Below, in pieces: positions 36,138 through 44,760 of a stretch of 64,000 bases of DNA. The notes below the pieces were generated by a model. The model was not told the DNA's origin and ran no database searches. It saw only the letters and a program-made list of their open reading frames with translations. The DNA lies in assembly GCA_022561215.1 (NCBI GenBank), contig JADFRQ010000003.1, positions 1 to 64,000 on the forward strand, read 5' to 3'. Each line of letters opens with the position of its first letter. Position 1 is the stretch's first letter. Source of the DNA: Chloroflexota bacterium. GTDB taxonomy: Bacteria > Chloroflexota > Anaerolineae > Anaerolineales > E44-bin32. The translations under genes were made by a program, and so were the position numbers.

Positions 36138-36623
36138 AAAGCACGATTTCGACGGAAGATCAATACTCCAATAAACAGCAGCAGAAAGAGGCTCAGCGCA
36201 CAATTAAGCGCCGGAAAGTAATATCGCGATCGCGGAGCAATTGTGAAGCCGTAGCTTCCTACTGCTTCATGTCCATCGCTGCTGATCACACGTCATTGCA
36301 CAGTGTAACCGCCTGGCTCTAAAAAAGGCAGCGTCGCCACGATTTGTACTTGATCAACAAACGTAATAACCCCGGTAATTTGCTTAAATCCTTTGGCGAA
36401 AAGCCTTAGCGAGCTATCCACACGAAGCGAGGCATCGAACGTCACAGCCGCACTTCAAGTGGTGAAGCATCGAGCACGGCGCCCCGCCGCAGGCTCCATA
36501 GCCACAAGCCGAGCATGTGCTTCTACTGGCCAGCAGTACAACTGCCAGCGCAAGGAGCGCTAGCAAGATTGTTGCATGGTAACGGAAATGCTTCGGATTG
36601 GTAATCTTAACGCAGTAACACAT
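36134..36623 (-). pseudogene. CopC-like copper resistance protein, multiply disrupted
   Basis: Remnant of a CopC/YobA-type protein with a C-terminal membrane helix. Signal-like start RYHATILLALLALAVVLLAS, then DASPLEVRL, a frame change, TFDASLRVDSSLRLFAKGFK, and EPGGYTVQ. At this point a TGA replaces the conserved Trp of the family motif (Y-x-V-x-W-R-V). It then continues RVISSDGHEAVGSYGFTIAP and the helix ALNCALSLFLLLFIGVLIF, ending at TAG 36134. The DGH motif of the copper fold is still readable. It follows a thioredoxin-like lipoprotein gene in the same direction. Intact CopC binds Cu2+ outside the membrane. Confidence 0.78.
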
Positions 36624-37497
36624 TCAGAGAGCTAGTCAATTCATCGACAGAGAGCGGGCCCCCAAATTTGGCATAAATCAAACCCGATCTATCGATCACA
36701 AAAGTCCAGGGCTCGCTACTTAATCCCCATTCGCTTACTTCTTCAACTACTTCGAACGTATCAAAATCCTTGTAGATTTCAATATGGATAAAATTAACCT
36801 GATCTTTCCTCTCAGCATAAACCTCTTCCATGCTTGCAAGCACGGGCGCACATAATTGGCTCGTACAAAAAGCCGGCGTAGAAAAAGTGACCACAGTTGG
36901 TTTTCCTGATGCCACCGCTTCCGCGATTGTCAATTGATAAAAACCTGGATTGGGATCAGGATCTGAGCTAATCTTGGTGATATCTGGCTCGCTATATAAT
37001 GTTCGGTTCTCGCTGCGCGGTGCCTGGGCTCCAACAGTTGGCGAGCTGCTTCGTTCCTGAATTTCAATGACAAATTCGGACCGCGCAATCGTGCCATCAG
37101 GCAGCGTAATCTCTGCCCGTATTTCATAAAATCCTGGAGTCTGAACCTGCGGATACAAGACCCAATAAGGAACCTCGCTGTCGCTGAAGTTTAAGGCTTC
37201 GCCCTCCCACACTTGGACTGGAGGCTGCGCTGATAAACGAAATGCACTCGCGCGAACTGCTGTGGCATTTGTAACTCTATCAGGACCATCAAATAGTAGG
37301 ATCGGAACCCTTGGCCGATCACCGAAAAAATCGTTGCTGGCCACCATTATCTGGAGACTGGAACCAATCAATCCATCCGTAGTTGGAGCATCTTCTAACA
37401 ATTCATCACTGCGGCAGCCAGAGAGGATGAGAAACGCGAAAATAAATAATGTGAGCACCCGGGTTTGTGCGCTACGCATTCTTTTGTGATTTCTCAT
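36607..37497 (-). CDS. Thioredoxin-like lipoprotein
   Basis: Exported protein of 296 aa, ATG 37497. The signal peptide TRVLTLFIFAFLILSGC has a lipobox (LSGC). The N-terminal part is a beta-rich domain (VPILLFDGPDRVTNATAVRA, TPGFYEIRAEITLPDGTIAR). The C-terminal half is thioredoxin-like: KPTVVTFSTPAFCTSQLCAP carries a CxxxxC pair instead of CxxC, followed by VNFIHIEIYKDFDTFEVVEE and EPWTFVIDRSGLIYAKFGGP. Similar two-domain lipoproteins accompany CopC or SCO-like genes. A role in extracytoplasmic copper or thiol chemistry is inferred. The gene end overlaps the CopC remnant. Confidence 0.8.
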   Translation of the reverse strand: MRNHKRMRSAQTRVLTLFIFAFLILSGCRSDELLEDAPTTDGLIGSSLQIMVASNDFFGDRPRVPILLFDGPDRVTNATAVRASAFRLSAQPPVQVWEGEALNFSDSEVPYWVLYPQVQTPGFYEIRAEITLPDGTIARSEFVIEIQERSSSPTVGAQAPRSENRTLYSEPDITKISSDPDPNPGFYQLTIAEAVASGKPTVVTFSTPAFCTSQLCAPVLASMEEVYAERKDQVNFIHIEIYKDFDTFEVVEEVSEWGLSSEPWTFVIDRSGLIYAKFGGPLSVDELTSSLNVLLR

Positions 37498-37743
37498 TGG
37501 AACATTTTATCTCTTTCGAAGTTCTGCTCTAGCAAAACAAGAAGTTTTACCCGGGCTATCCGTCACCGGAGCCATCAGAAATTTATTGTACCTTCCCTTT
37601 AGTAAGCGTTCCTTGTTGGCTGGCTCAATCGATGTGTGATTGATATCAGGTGGGGAGACAATGCAAAATTTGACCCTCTCTGACAATACATGTCGCCACA
37701 GCTCTTATTATGGCACTAATTTGATGAAGAATATCCTATATCA

Positions 37744-37765
37744 TTTATGACATTTCGCCCATAAA
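37744..37765. promoter_or_regulatory. TTTATG...CATAAA dyad, copy 1
   Basis: TTTATG (37744-37749) and CATAAA (37760-37765) with a 10-base centre. Same half-site as copy 2. Candidate binding site for an iron-responsive or other regulator of the FTR1 gene. Confidence 0.4.
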
Positions 37766-37958
37766 TTTTCTCGTGATTTCTATTACAATCATTGTGCACG
37801 ATTAAGGTCTACTTTATTTAAACGTATTTTCGTGCACAACGTATCCGTCCTGGCTCTCGTTGATTATTCAGTCATGCGTCTAAGAATGTGGAGCACGCGC
37901 GCAGGACAATCGAGCACAGATTCTACTATTGCGCGTAATCAATGACGAAGTCGGGCGA

Positions 37959-37978
37959 TTTATGACTTTAATCATAAA
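37959..37978. promoter_or_regulatory. TTTATGA-CTTTAA-TCATAAA dyad, copy 2
   Basis: A perfect 7-bp dyad with a 6-base centre, ending 30 bases before ATG 38009. The position over the expected promoter suggests an operator. It does not match the standard Fur box closely, so the regulator is open. Confidence 0.55.
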
Positions 37979-38008
37979 CGTCGGACGATATCCAAAGTGT
38001 GAGGATTT

Positions 38009-38836
38009 ATGTTCCCTAGTTTACTGATTGGCTTGCGAGAGGGCCTGGAAGCGGCACTAATTGTAGGCCTTGTTTTAGGTGTCCTTCAGAAGATGGATAA
38101 GAATGAATACAAACCGATCATTTGGTACGGGGTCGCGGCCGCCACATTGATAAGCGTATTAAGTGCGCTGGCAATTCAGCTTGTGGGTGCCAGACTCGAG
38201 GGACGGGCGGAGGAAATATTTGAAGGGCTGACCATGTTTCTTGCCGCAGCGGTTCTGACCTGGATGATCTTTTGGATGCAGCGTATGAGCCGTCAAATGC
38301 AAAAGGGACTCGAAAACGAAGTTCGCACTGCTGTTCAGCAAAGCCAAACCCTGGGCCTTTTCGGGATCGCTTTTTTCGCTGTTTTACGCGAGGGGATTGA
38401 GACGGCATTATTCCTCAGCGCGGCGGCGATGACGGCCTCCACGCGCGAATCCTTGATCGGTGGATTAATTGGAATCTTTATCGCGATCCTTTTAGGATGG
38501 GCGCTTTTTGCCAGCACAATCCGCTTGGATATACAGCGCTTCTTCCAGGTGACAAGCGTGCTCTTGATTCTCTTTGCGGCCGGGTTACTAACCCACGGCG
38601 TTCATGAATTTTATGAGGCCGGATTGATCCCCGGGCTAATCAGTCCTGTCTGGGATACGAATACATTTCTAAACGAAGATTCGATCTTAGGAAAACTATT
38701 GAAATCGTTGTTTGGTTATAACGCTGATCCATCCCTGACCGAGGTTATTGCATACCTGGGCTATTTTATTGTGATCACGATTGGAATTCGTTCTCTATCT
38801 AAAAAGACGGCTGTAATGGTAGAAGCAGGCGAATAA
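38009..38836 (+). CDS. FTR1-family iron permease
   Basis: Seven-helix high-affinity iron permease of 275 aa, ATG 38009 after GAGGAT. Both signature REGxE motifs are present: LIGLREGLEAALIVGLVLG (residues 10-14) and FAVLREGIETALFLSAAAM. Further helices include LTWMIFWMQRMSRQMQKGLE and LLTHGVHEFYEAGLIPGLIS. FTR1/EfeU proteins move ferric iron after oxidation by a partner such as EfeB/EfeO, neither of which is encoded nearby. Possible dyad operators lie upstream at 37744 and 37959. The frame is intact. Confidence 0.95.
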   Translation: MFPSLLIGLREGLEAALIVGLVLGVLQKMDKNEYKPIIWYGVAAATLISVLSALAIQLVGARLEGRAEEIFEGLTMFLAAAVLTWMIFWMQRMSRQMQKGLENEVRTAVQQSQTLGLFGIAFFAVLREGIETALFLSAAAMTASTRESLIGGLIGIFIAILLGWALFASTIRLDIQRFFQVTSVLLILFAAGLLTHGVHEFYEAGLIPGLISPVWDTNTFLNEDSILGKLLKSLFGYNADPSLTEVIAYLGYFIVITIGIRSLSKKTAVMVEAGE

Positions 38837-38895
38837 TTAGGGGTTGTAACGACTCGCCAAAGGGTCCAATGTTTCAGGGGTGAATCGGGACTGAA

Positions 38896-39335
38896 ATGGA
38901 CTCAACTATATCAAATCCTCTAAGTCTTCAACAACATCTCGCCACGCTGCCATGGGCCATTCCATTAGGCTTTCGATGGTGGCAATTTTTTACCAACTTG
39001 GTCCTGCAAGATGGGTTCACGATGCAGCCGGCGAAGAAATTCATTACATCGTCGAGATTTTGTTATTCGCCACTGCCGGTCCACTCTTAGCTTATCGAAC
39101 GTTAACCATCATAAGCAAATGGTCGGATGAGAAAGCGCTCGCTGAGAGCAAAGCGCGCATGAGTGATCGTCGATTGGCCTCCATAACGACCGCCTCCGCC
39201 GACGCAATTCTGGGGATCGACCAAGACGGTCGCGTGCAATCATGGAATCGCGGGGCCGAATACCTTTTCGGGTATTCTGAGCAAGAATTCGTCGGCCAAT
39301 CGCTTTCGGTTCCTTATTCGATTTCTTCAAAATAG
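38896..39335 (+). pseudogene. PAS-type sensor kinase fragment
   Basis: The N-terminal portion of a membrane sensor. MDSTISNPLSLQQHLATLPW leads to LGFRWWQFFTN, then a frame change to LGPARWVHDAAGEEIHYIVE, a membrane helix ILLFATAGPLLAYRTLTII, and a PAS domain beginning ASITTASADAILGIDQDGRV with WNRGAEYLFGYSEQEFVGQS. It stops at 39335 inside the PAS domain, and no histidine-kinase core follows. Both the frameshift and truncation mark it as dead. The lone receiver fragment at 28012 may be its former partner type. Confidence 0.75.
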
Positions 39336-39414
39336 GTCAATCCAGATCGGGTGAGGCGGAGAAACATGCGGGGAAATAACTTTCTATTGAACCATCAGAG
39401 ATAACATGGGCAAA

Positions 39415-40440
39415 CTATAAATTCTCCACTACCTCCAAACGACGGATGTAACCATCAACCCAGACGTTCGACCAGCCCCAGATCGTCGAATCCCTCACGA
39501 TGCGCCGTACTTCATCACGCGAAATTTTGGCCGCTCCTTGCAATACTTGATCATTCTTGCGGCTCACGGCCAGGGTCCGGATAGCAAACAATAATGGGTA
39601 CAGGCATGAAAGACGAATGGCATGTTTCCATGGGGGCAGGGCTTTGTAATACTGGGTAGCAGATTTTAGATGGCCATCGGCTTTTTTAACTAGCATTTCG
39701 ACGACTTGAAGGGCTTCTTTCTGAAAGCGCGGATCAAACAAATCATGTCGAGAGATATTGACTGCCGCGCAGAAGCTTTCCGGAACAAAAATCCAGCCGC
39801 GTTCATAATCTTTTTTTAACCCGCGAATAATATTCACAGTCTGCAATGCCAAGCCGCATTCACGCGCCAGAGGCAGCAAGCGTCCAATACGGGTTTTTAC
39901 AGATTTTGAGTAGACAGCAAAAAGCCTGGTGACCAGAAAACCGGGGCGCCCAGCGACCTCGTGCATGTACGAATCCATATCATCTTCGTCTGCAATTCGC
40001 GGCCCTCTCTCAACCCAATAGGCCATTCCTAGCGTTGAGGCATGTACATTTTGAATAATGATTGTTCGCGGACCCTCGGAAATATTGTTCAGCGCTTGGA
40101 TAAGGCCAACGATTTCCCTCGCCACGTAGGCATCCGGCGACATCGTCGCAGAAAATTCCATCACTTCGATCAGTGAGTAGGCGCTTGCTTCTCCAACCAA
40201 CACATTCGCCCAATGATTAAGCAAGTCTATTTTCTTGCTGGTCGGTATGTGGCGCTCATCCTCGATATAATCCGAAACTCTGAGCAACAAATACGCAATC
40301 GTGATGGCATTGGACAAGCGTTTTGGGAGTCGTTCAATTCCCAGCGAAAACGTCCTGCTGGAAATGCGCAACAAGTGTTTAAGATCAATCGCATGCTCCG
40401 CCTGAACTATCTGCGATTCTCTTGACAATAACTGAGCCAT
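39415..40440 (-). CDS. Squalene/phytoene synthase family protein
   Basis: Head-to-head prenyl synthase-like protein of 341 aa, ATG 40440 (MAQLLSRESQIVQAEH). Helical fold with RISSRTFSLGIERLPKRLSN, first aspartate-rich motif LLLRVSDYIEDE, and the later REVGLI-type helix. The second motif reads QTVNIIRGLKKDYERGWIFV, with Gly where squalene and phytoene synthases carry the first Asp of DxxxD; the distal Asp remains. YVREIV and SYMHEVAGRPG complete the family pattern. Members join two C15 or C20 diphosphates to make hopanoid, squalane or carotenoid precursors. The altered metal motif may indicate a different reaction. No other terpenoid gene is adjacent. Confidence 0.85.
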   Translation of the reverse strand: MAQLLSRESQIVQAEHAIDLKHLLRISSRTFSLGIERLPKRLSNAITIAYLLLRVSDYIEDERHIPTSKKIDLLNHWANVLVGEASAYSLIEVMEFSATMSPDAYVAREIVGLIQALNNISEGPRTIIIQNVHASTLGMAYWVERGPRIADEDDMDSYMHEVAGRPGFLVTRLFAVYSKSVKTRIGRLLPLARECGLALQTVNIIRGLKKDYERGWIFVPESFCAAVNISRHDLFDPRFQKEALQVVEMLVKKADGHLKSATQYYKALPPWKHAIRLSCLYPLLFAIRTLAVSRKNDQVLQGAAKISRDEVRRIVRDSTIWGWSNVWVDGYIRRLEVVENL

Positions 40441-40829
40441 GTCCCCCGATCTCCCATGTACTTTGAAGGAAAAATTTTGGATTAATTTTATGAAATGCAA
40501 ATCAGTTCGTCGCCCACAAAGAATACCAGAGTTTCGTATTCATCGCTATGGCGGGCGGTTCATGGTGCAAATTTTATCTTCCCATCCCCAGCTTAAATGC
40601 ATATGTGTATTGAATAGCGCTCGTGTTTTTTATGCATATTGAAAATCCCTGCTCGCGATTGCATAGTAGGTGACGCAGAATTGTGCATTAATGAAGGCGA
40701 ACGGAGAGAAAGTAATCGATGGCGGGTCTTGAACGGGAAATATTTATTCGTGGATTTTCCAGAGGGCTATCGCATACATGTTTTGCGCGGCTTTCATCTC
40801 GCAATTAACCTGGCATTACACATTGCTCA
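40441..40829. other. Intergenic stretch, no supported gene
   Basis: Between the prenyl synthase start and the end of the EEP phosphatase gene. Short frames only. Confidence 0.3.
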
Positions 40830-41633
40830 TCAGAGCGCTTCATCTCGCAGCTCCGCATATACCCCAAAATGATCGGAGGGCCAGACGCCGTCGACGCCTT
40901 GATCACAAACGACCTGGCAAGAAAGAATCTCTCCGACACCGTCCCTTTTCGTAGGCCCTACAAAGATGTAATCAATCCTTCGATCCGGAGCGAGCCAGTG
41001 CGGAATGTAGGGATTTTTCACTGTCCACGTTAATCCTGCTGATCCATCCCCCGCATGCGCCCATGCATCACGCAGGTACATGCTCTCGCCGTCCAATGTT
41101 TGCAGCCCGGTCAGGTGGCGAATTTCTGCGGAGTGGCTGACGGTATTAAAATCGCCTACAAGGATACTAGGGAAACCGTTTTCCGGAATGTGCGCCTTAA
41201 GCCGGTCGACGAGTGTCACTATCTGGCGTTCTCGAACTAAAACGTCATCAAATCGCCAACTCAGGTGGGTTGAGACAAAACACATCAATCCTGCAGGAGT
41301 ATCGAGTGTTGTTATGAGAGCAGCACGTCCATTGCGACCAGCTGGTGTTGGCAATACCACCTCTTCGCGATCGACAATTGGCCAACGTGAAGCGACGGCA
41401 TTGCCATTGATAACTCCTTCCCGAGGCCATCCGGTTACAGCACCCACAAAATCGCGGTGATAGTTGGTTCCATGCAAGAGATCTTCAAGCAGATCAATAT
41501 CATCCCCGCGCAGAACTTCTTGAAATCCTATGAGATCCGGATTTAGCTCGTCAATCTGCTGGCGGATTAGCCTGGAGCGATCCGACCAGGGCCCATCGTC
41601 ATTCCAAATATTTAACGTCATCACTGAGATCAT
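40830..41633 (-). CDS. Endonuclease/exonuclease/phosphatase (EEP) family hydrolase
   Basis: Metal-dependent phosphodiesterase or nuclease of 267 aa. ATG 41633 is chosen because GGAGGAGG stands upstream; the frame is open further to 41678. Diagnostic motifs: ISVMTLNIWND (Asn), DLIGFQEVLRGDD (Glu metal ligand), FVSTHLSW (His), ILVGDFNTVSHSAEI (D-x-N), RRIDYIFVG (Asp) and WPSDHFGVYAEL (catalytic S-D-H). The family includes DNases, sphingomyelinases and phosphoinositide phosphatases; the short length and no signal peptide suggest an intracellular enzyme. Confidence 0.9.
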   Translation of the reverse strand: MISVMTLNIWNDDGPWSDRSRLIRQQIDELNPDLIGFQEVLRGDDIDLLEDLLHGTNYHRDFVGAVTGWPREGVINGNAVASRWPIVDREEVVLPTPAGRNGRAALITTLDTPAGLMCFVSTHLSWRFDDVLVRERQIVTLVDRLKAHIPENGFPSILVGDFNTVSHSAEIRHLTGLQTLDGESMYLRDAWAHAGDGSAGLTWTVKNPYIPHWLAPDRRIDYIFVGPTKRDGVGEILSCQVVCDQGVDGVWPSDHFGVYAELRDEAL

Positions 41634-41775
41634 GAAAGCGACCTCCTCCTTCTCGCGCGCTGCAGGATTTCGCTGCAACGCCTGATCTGCGCCCGATAAA
41701 ATGCCGCCTCTCGCGCGCGGGGATCGCGCAAATCCATGCAGCGCCTCCGATTAGCTCGAACCCACAGGAACCAAG

Positions 41776-42168
41776 TTAACCGTCGCCTGCCAGGACTGCG
41801 CCGATATTCGGCTTCTGAAACTGCGGAGATTTTAGAACTTTACCATCTTCTCTAAGGCGAGGAGATTCCAAACCTTTGAACTTGCTCATATTGCTCTTGT
41901 GCACTTCCTCAAATAGAGCAACAGCATGGTTCTGCAATCCATGCGCTACAAAAGTTCCCAGCAAGACGTAAAGCAAATCGGTTAGTGCGTCTGCGACGCC
42001 GATAAGGTCATGTGTTTTTGCAGCAATGCGGTACTCATGTAGCTCTTCCTGCAGCAGATCAAGACGCAGATCAATGAGATTCTCTGAGATCAAGGCGGTT
42101 GGTTCCGTTTCCACGCTAACACCGCCAGCCTTGTGGAATTCGATCAATTTGGAAAGGCTGTTCTTCAC
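41776..42168 (-). CDS. MazG-like / PRA-PH-type NTP pyrophosphohydrolase
   Basis: All-alpha nucleotide pyrophosphohydrolase of 130 aa, ATG 42168. It shows the EExxE...D pattern: LRLDLLQEELHEYRIAAKTH followed by LIGVADALTDLLYVLLGTFV, and EEVHKSNMSKF near the C-terminus (a motif shared with dCTP/HisE-like enzymes). The enzyme would remove pyrophosphate from a non-canonical NTP or from phosphoribosyl-ATP. The C-terminal KSPQFQKPNI fits members that recognise modified nucleotides. Intact, with its start facing a divergent promoter region. Confidence 0.85.
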   Translation of the reverse strand: MKNSLSKLIEFHKAGGVSVETEPTALISENLIDLRLDLLQEELHEYRIAAKTHDLIGVADALTDLLYVLLGTFVAHGLQNHAVALFEEVHKSNMSKFKGLESPRLREDGKVLKSPQFQKPNIGAVLAGDG

Positions 42169-42431
42169 ATCCGTTCTCCTTATTGCAGATAGTTAATCCA
42201 TATTTGGGAGGTTTCAAAAATATCCGGCACGCCAATTGGCGAACGGGGTAAGGTGGCTTTATAAGATGGCCATTCACCACCGGCGTTCAGGATAGAAAGA
42301 CTTTACCCTTGAATTTGGCATAGAAATCGGATTATTTCAATGGAAGTGGATGATCCCATGCTCTGTCTTTCCAATCCTTCAGCCATCCAAGGCTTTCAAT
42401 GTTCGCTACGGCCCAAGGTATGATTGTAATC

Positions 42432-43604
42432 ATGGATTCATTTTTAAATAAGTTTAAATCGCAGTCCAAATCGTCAGAGCCACTACCCCCGGGCATGCAC
42501 CATTTTCGATCCGCTCACGATGATCCAATACCGTACCGATTGCATCTCCGTCTGGAAAAGGATGGTCACGGACTCTTGATACTTAACGCATCCACCATCC
42601 TGCACCTCAATCCAACCGCGGCCGAATACGCCTACCATCTGATTCACCAAACTCCTGATGACCAGGTTGCTGAGCAAATCACGCAGCGCTATCGGGTAAG
42701 CAAGCAGCAGGCCGTTGATGATATGCGCGACATGCGCCAGAGGATTAACGAGATCATTCTTGGAAAAGCCTCCGGTGTCGATGCCTTTCTGAATTTTGAC
42801 CATCAATCTCCAGATTCAATCGCTCTATCCGCACCCTATCGCCTTGATTGCGCCGTGACCTATCGCATGCAAGAGAATAATCGCAATCCATCGCCAGAAG
42901 AAGGGAAAGCTGAATTAGGTACCAATGATTGGAAGTTAATGCTCGATATGGCATGGCAGGCCGGGATTCCCCATATTATTTTCACTGGAGGTGAGCCGAC
43001 GCTGCGAGAAGATTTGCCGAACTTGATCCGCCAATGTGAACACAATGGCCAGGTCGCAGGGATGGTAACCGCCGGAATTAAACTTGGCACTACGCGTTAT
43101 CTTAGCAGACTGCTTCAAGCGGGACTCGACCAGGTGTTTATCCTCATGCAAACAGATGATTCACAGATATGGGATGCGATTACCAGCTTGCTTTATTGGT
43201 CCGAAATTCTTACTCATGAAATCATGATTGCGGTTCATATCACGCTATCGAAATACAATGTCACGCGGATTCGAGCGCTGCTTAATCGATTGGCAGAAAC
43301 CGGCGTTCACAACTTATCCCTCAGCGTAGATGATAAAGCGCTAGCGGAAGATCTGTTTTCTGCGCGAGAGCGCGCCGACGATCTGCATTTCAATTTAGTC
43401 TGGAATTTGCCCGTTCCCTACGCGCAACTTAACGCCGTCGCACTCGAGTTGGAGGCCGCCGGTGAAGTGGCGCAGCGCAGCGGTCCAGCTAGAGCATCGC
43501 TCTACGTTCAGCCCGATGGGACTTTGCACACCGAAAAGCGTAGCAAGCATATCTTGGGCAACCTTCTCAGCGATCCATGGCACGCGATCTGGTCCTTCAC
43601 GTAG
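42432..43604 (+). CDS. PqqD-radical SAM-like protein lacking the FeS cysteines
   Basis: A 390-aa protein, homologous along its length to the radical SAM enzyme at 44761. Start ATG 42432 is likely, with 42420 possible. The N-terminal PqqD-like domain has LRLEKDGHGLLILNASTILH then LNPTAAEYAYHLIHQ (residues 38-110). The SAM barrel begins PYRLDCAVTYRMQENNRNPS. The CxxxCxxC cysteines that bind the 4Fe-4S cluster are replaced by Met146, Asn150 and Asn153. The SAM-binding GGEPT motif is kept in AGIPHIIFTGGEPTLREDLP, and the C-terminal GNLLSDPWHAIW is intact. The frame is undamaged, so this looks like a pseudo-enzyme or substrate-binding partner, not an ordinary pseudogene. Confidence 0.8.
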   Translation: MDSFLNKFKSQSKSSEPLPPGMHHFRSAHDDPIPYRLHLRLEKDGHGLLILNASTILHLNPTAAEYAYHLIHQTPDDQVAEQITQRYRVSKQQAVDDMRDMRQRINEIILGKASGVDAFLNFDHQSPDSIALSAPYRLDCAVTYRMQENNRNPSPEEGKAELGTNDWKLMLDMAWQAGIPHIIFTGGEPTLREDLPNLIRQCEHNGQVAGMVTAGIKLGTTRYLSRLLQAGLDQVFILMQTDDSQIWDAITSLLYWSEILTHEIMIAVHITLSKYNVTRIRALLNRLAETGVHNLSLSVDDKALAEDLFSARERADDLHFNLVWNLPVPYAQLNAVALELEAAGEVAQRSGPARASLYVQPDGTLHTEKRSKHILGNLLSDPWHAIWSFT

Positions 43605-43666
43605 CATCGAGCCATTTGTGCCCTCGCAAATTTATGACCCAGGGCATTTTCAAAGATCCGCTCTGA

Positions 43667-44695
43667 TCAGCCAAAATAGGTCGCTTTGAGGATCCCCTCC
43701 ATAAGCGACGTTGAGATCGAATCTCCTTCAAAGATGGTTTCAAATTCATACAGTTTCTCGGGCATCGCCGTTTTCATGCCCACCATTATTTCGGACGCCC
43801 ATTGTGCAAAAGTAAGGCCACCGCTAAGTTCAATTCGCTCACCATCCGTGGATCGCAGCCATGCGGGGTGATAGGAATATGCGCCATCATCCAAGTACTT
43901 GTCAAAATCGGAACCAAGCAGGATCAGCCCAAAATTGTGATCAAAAACACGCTCGCGATCTTTAATCAACTCACCCTCTGATCGGGCCTCCAGCGGAGCG
44001 CGCTTGATAATTTGAGCGTAATAATCGCGTGACTCTTCCAATCCAAACCCGCCAAGCCGCGTGACCACCGATTGCACAAAGGGGCGCATCACAATGCCAA
44101 AATCAACTTCAAATATAGATTTTGGCCCTTCCTGTTCAAGCAGTTCCAGAAACAACTCTTCAAATGGGTGAATGGCAACTTTCAAATTCTGCGCGGCCCG
44201 CCGGCGCAAGTCGGCGCGCACTTCCGAAGTTGCAGCTTTTCTCCTCGTTTGCAATGAATGTTCAACTTCCACGGAGAGTGGACTGTCAGCAACTTGTTTG
44301 AGGATTCGCTTGTGGAGCATTCCCAAAATGGCGACAGTTAGGGTGATGTTGAAAGGCTTGCCGAGCAGGATTCCTGCCTCCGCCGCCGCGAGCCCACGCT
44401 TTATTCCACCACCCTCCATGCGCACAATAGCTACTTCGTAGACTTCATTCGCCCTTACCCGTTTTTTCCGAAGCCAATACCCCAGAGGGACCAGCAGGAG
44501 CGTGAAAATTATTTGCGCGAGCGGGCTCCGTAAGAACAGAATGATCAAAGCAACCGATAGGATTGCGAATATTGTTTTTCCAGATTTTCGTGTAAGACCT
44601 AGAAAAACTCTTCCCAGAAAGACCAAAAATAATGCGCCCAAAATAAACCGAGCAAGCGTGGATTGTTCAAAGATTTGAAGTACTTCAGAGAGCAT
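43667..44695 (-). CDS. Membrane protein of unknown function in radical SAM locus
   Basis: A 342-aa protein with three predicted N-terminal helices (FILGALFLVFLGRVFLGL, IFAILSVALIILFL, IIFTLLLVPLGYWL), followed by a cytoplasmic part. That part begins RVRANEVYEVAIVRMEGGGI and continues LAAAEAGILLGKPFNITLTV, a winged-helix-like segment also seen in DUF2207-type proteins. The C-terminal half contains FGIVMRPFVQSVVTRLGGFG and HNFGLILLGSDFDKYLDDGA. I do not recognise a named family with certainty. It follows the radical SAM gene by 65 bases on the same strand and is convergent with the cluster-less homologue, so it probably serves the same pathway, perhaps as a membrane docking or peptidase-like component. 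Confidence 0.65.
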   Translation of the reverse strand: MLSEVLQIFEQSTLARFILGALFLVFLGRVFLGLTRKSGKTIFAILSVALIILFLRSPLAQIIFTLLLVPLGYWLRKKRVRANEVYEVAIVRMEGGGIKRGLAAAEAGILLGKPFNITLTVAILGMLHKRILKQVADSPLSVEVEHSLQTRRKAATSEVRADLRRRAAQNLKVAIHPFEELFLELLEQEGPKSIFEVDFGIVMRPFVQSVVTRLGGFGLEESRDYYAQIIKRAPLEARSEGELIKDRERVFDHNFGLILLGSDFDKYLDDGAYSYHPAWLRSTDGERIELSGGLTFAQWASEIMVGMKTAMPEKLYEFETIFEGDSISTSLMEGILKATYFG

Positions 44696-44760
44696 TTCAA
44701 GCCGTCTGAGTGCGAAGGATTTAAATATGGAAAATATAGGGCGAGGACGACTTCTTCAAT

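Larger units (their letters stand above)
37498..38008. other. Regulatory intergenic region between divergent genes
   Basis: AT-rich, no gene. It contains two TTTATGA/TCATAAA-type dyads described separately, which may control the iron permease gene downstream, and the divergent lipoprotein start. Confidence 0.5.

Noticed and set aside
36100-36500. TGA read as Trp or selenocysteine because of the CopC Trp position
   Set aside because: TGA is a normal stop in intact neighbouring genes, no SECIS-like structure is evident and the CopC gene has further frame breaks.
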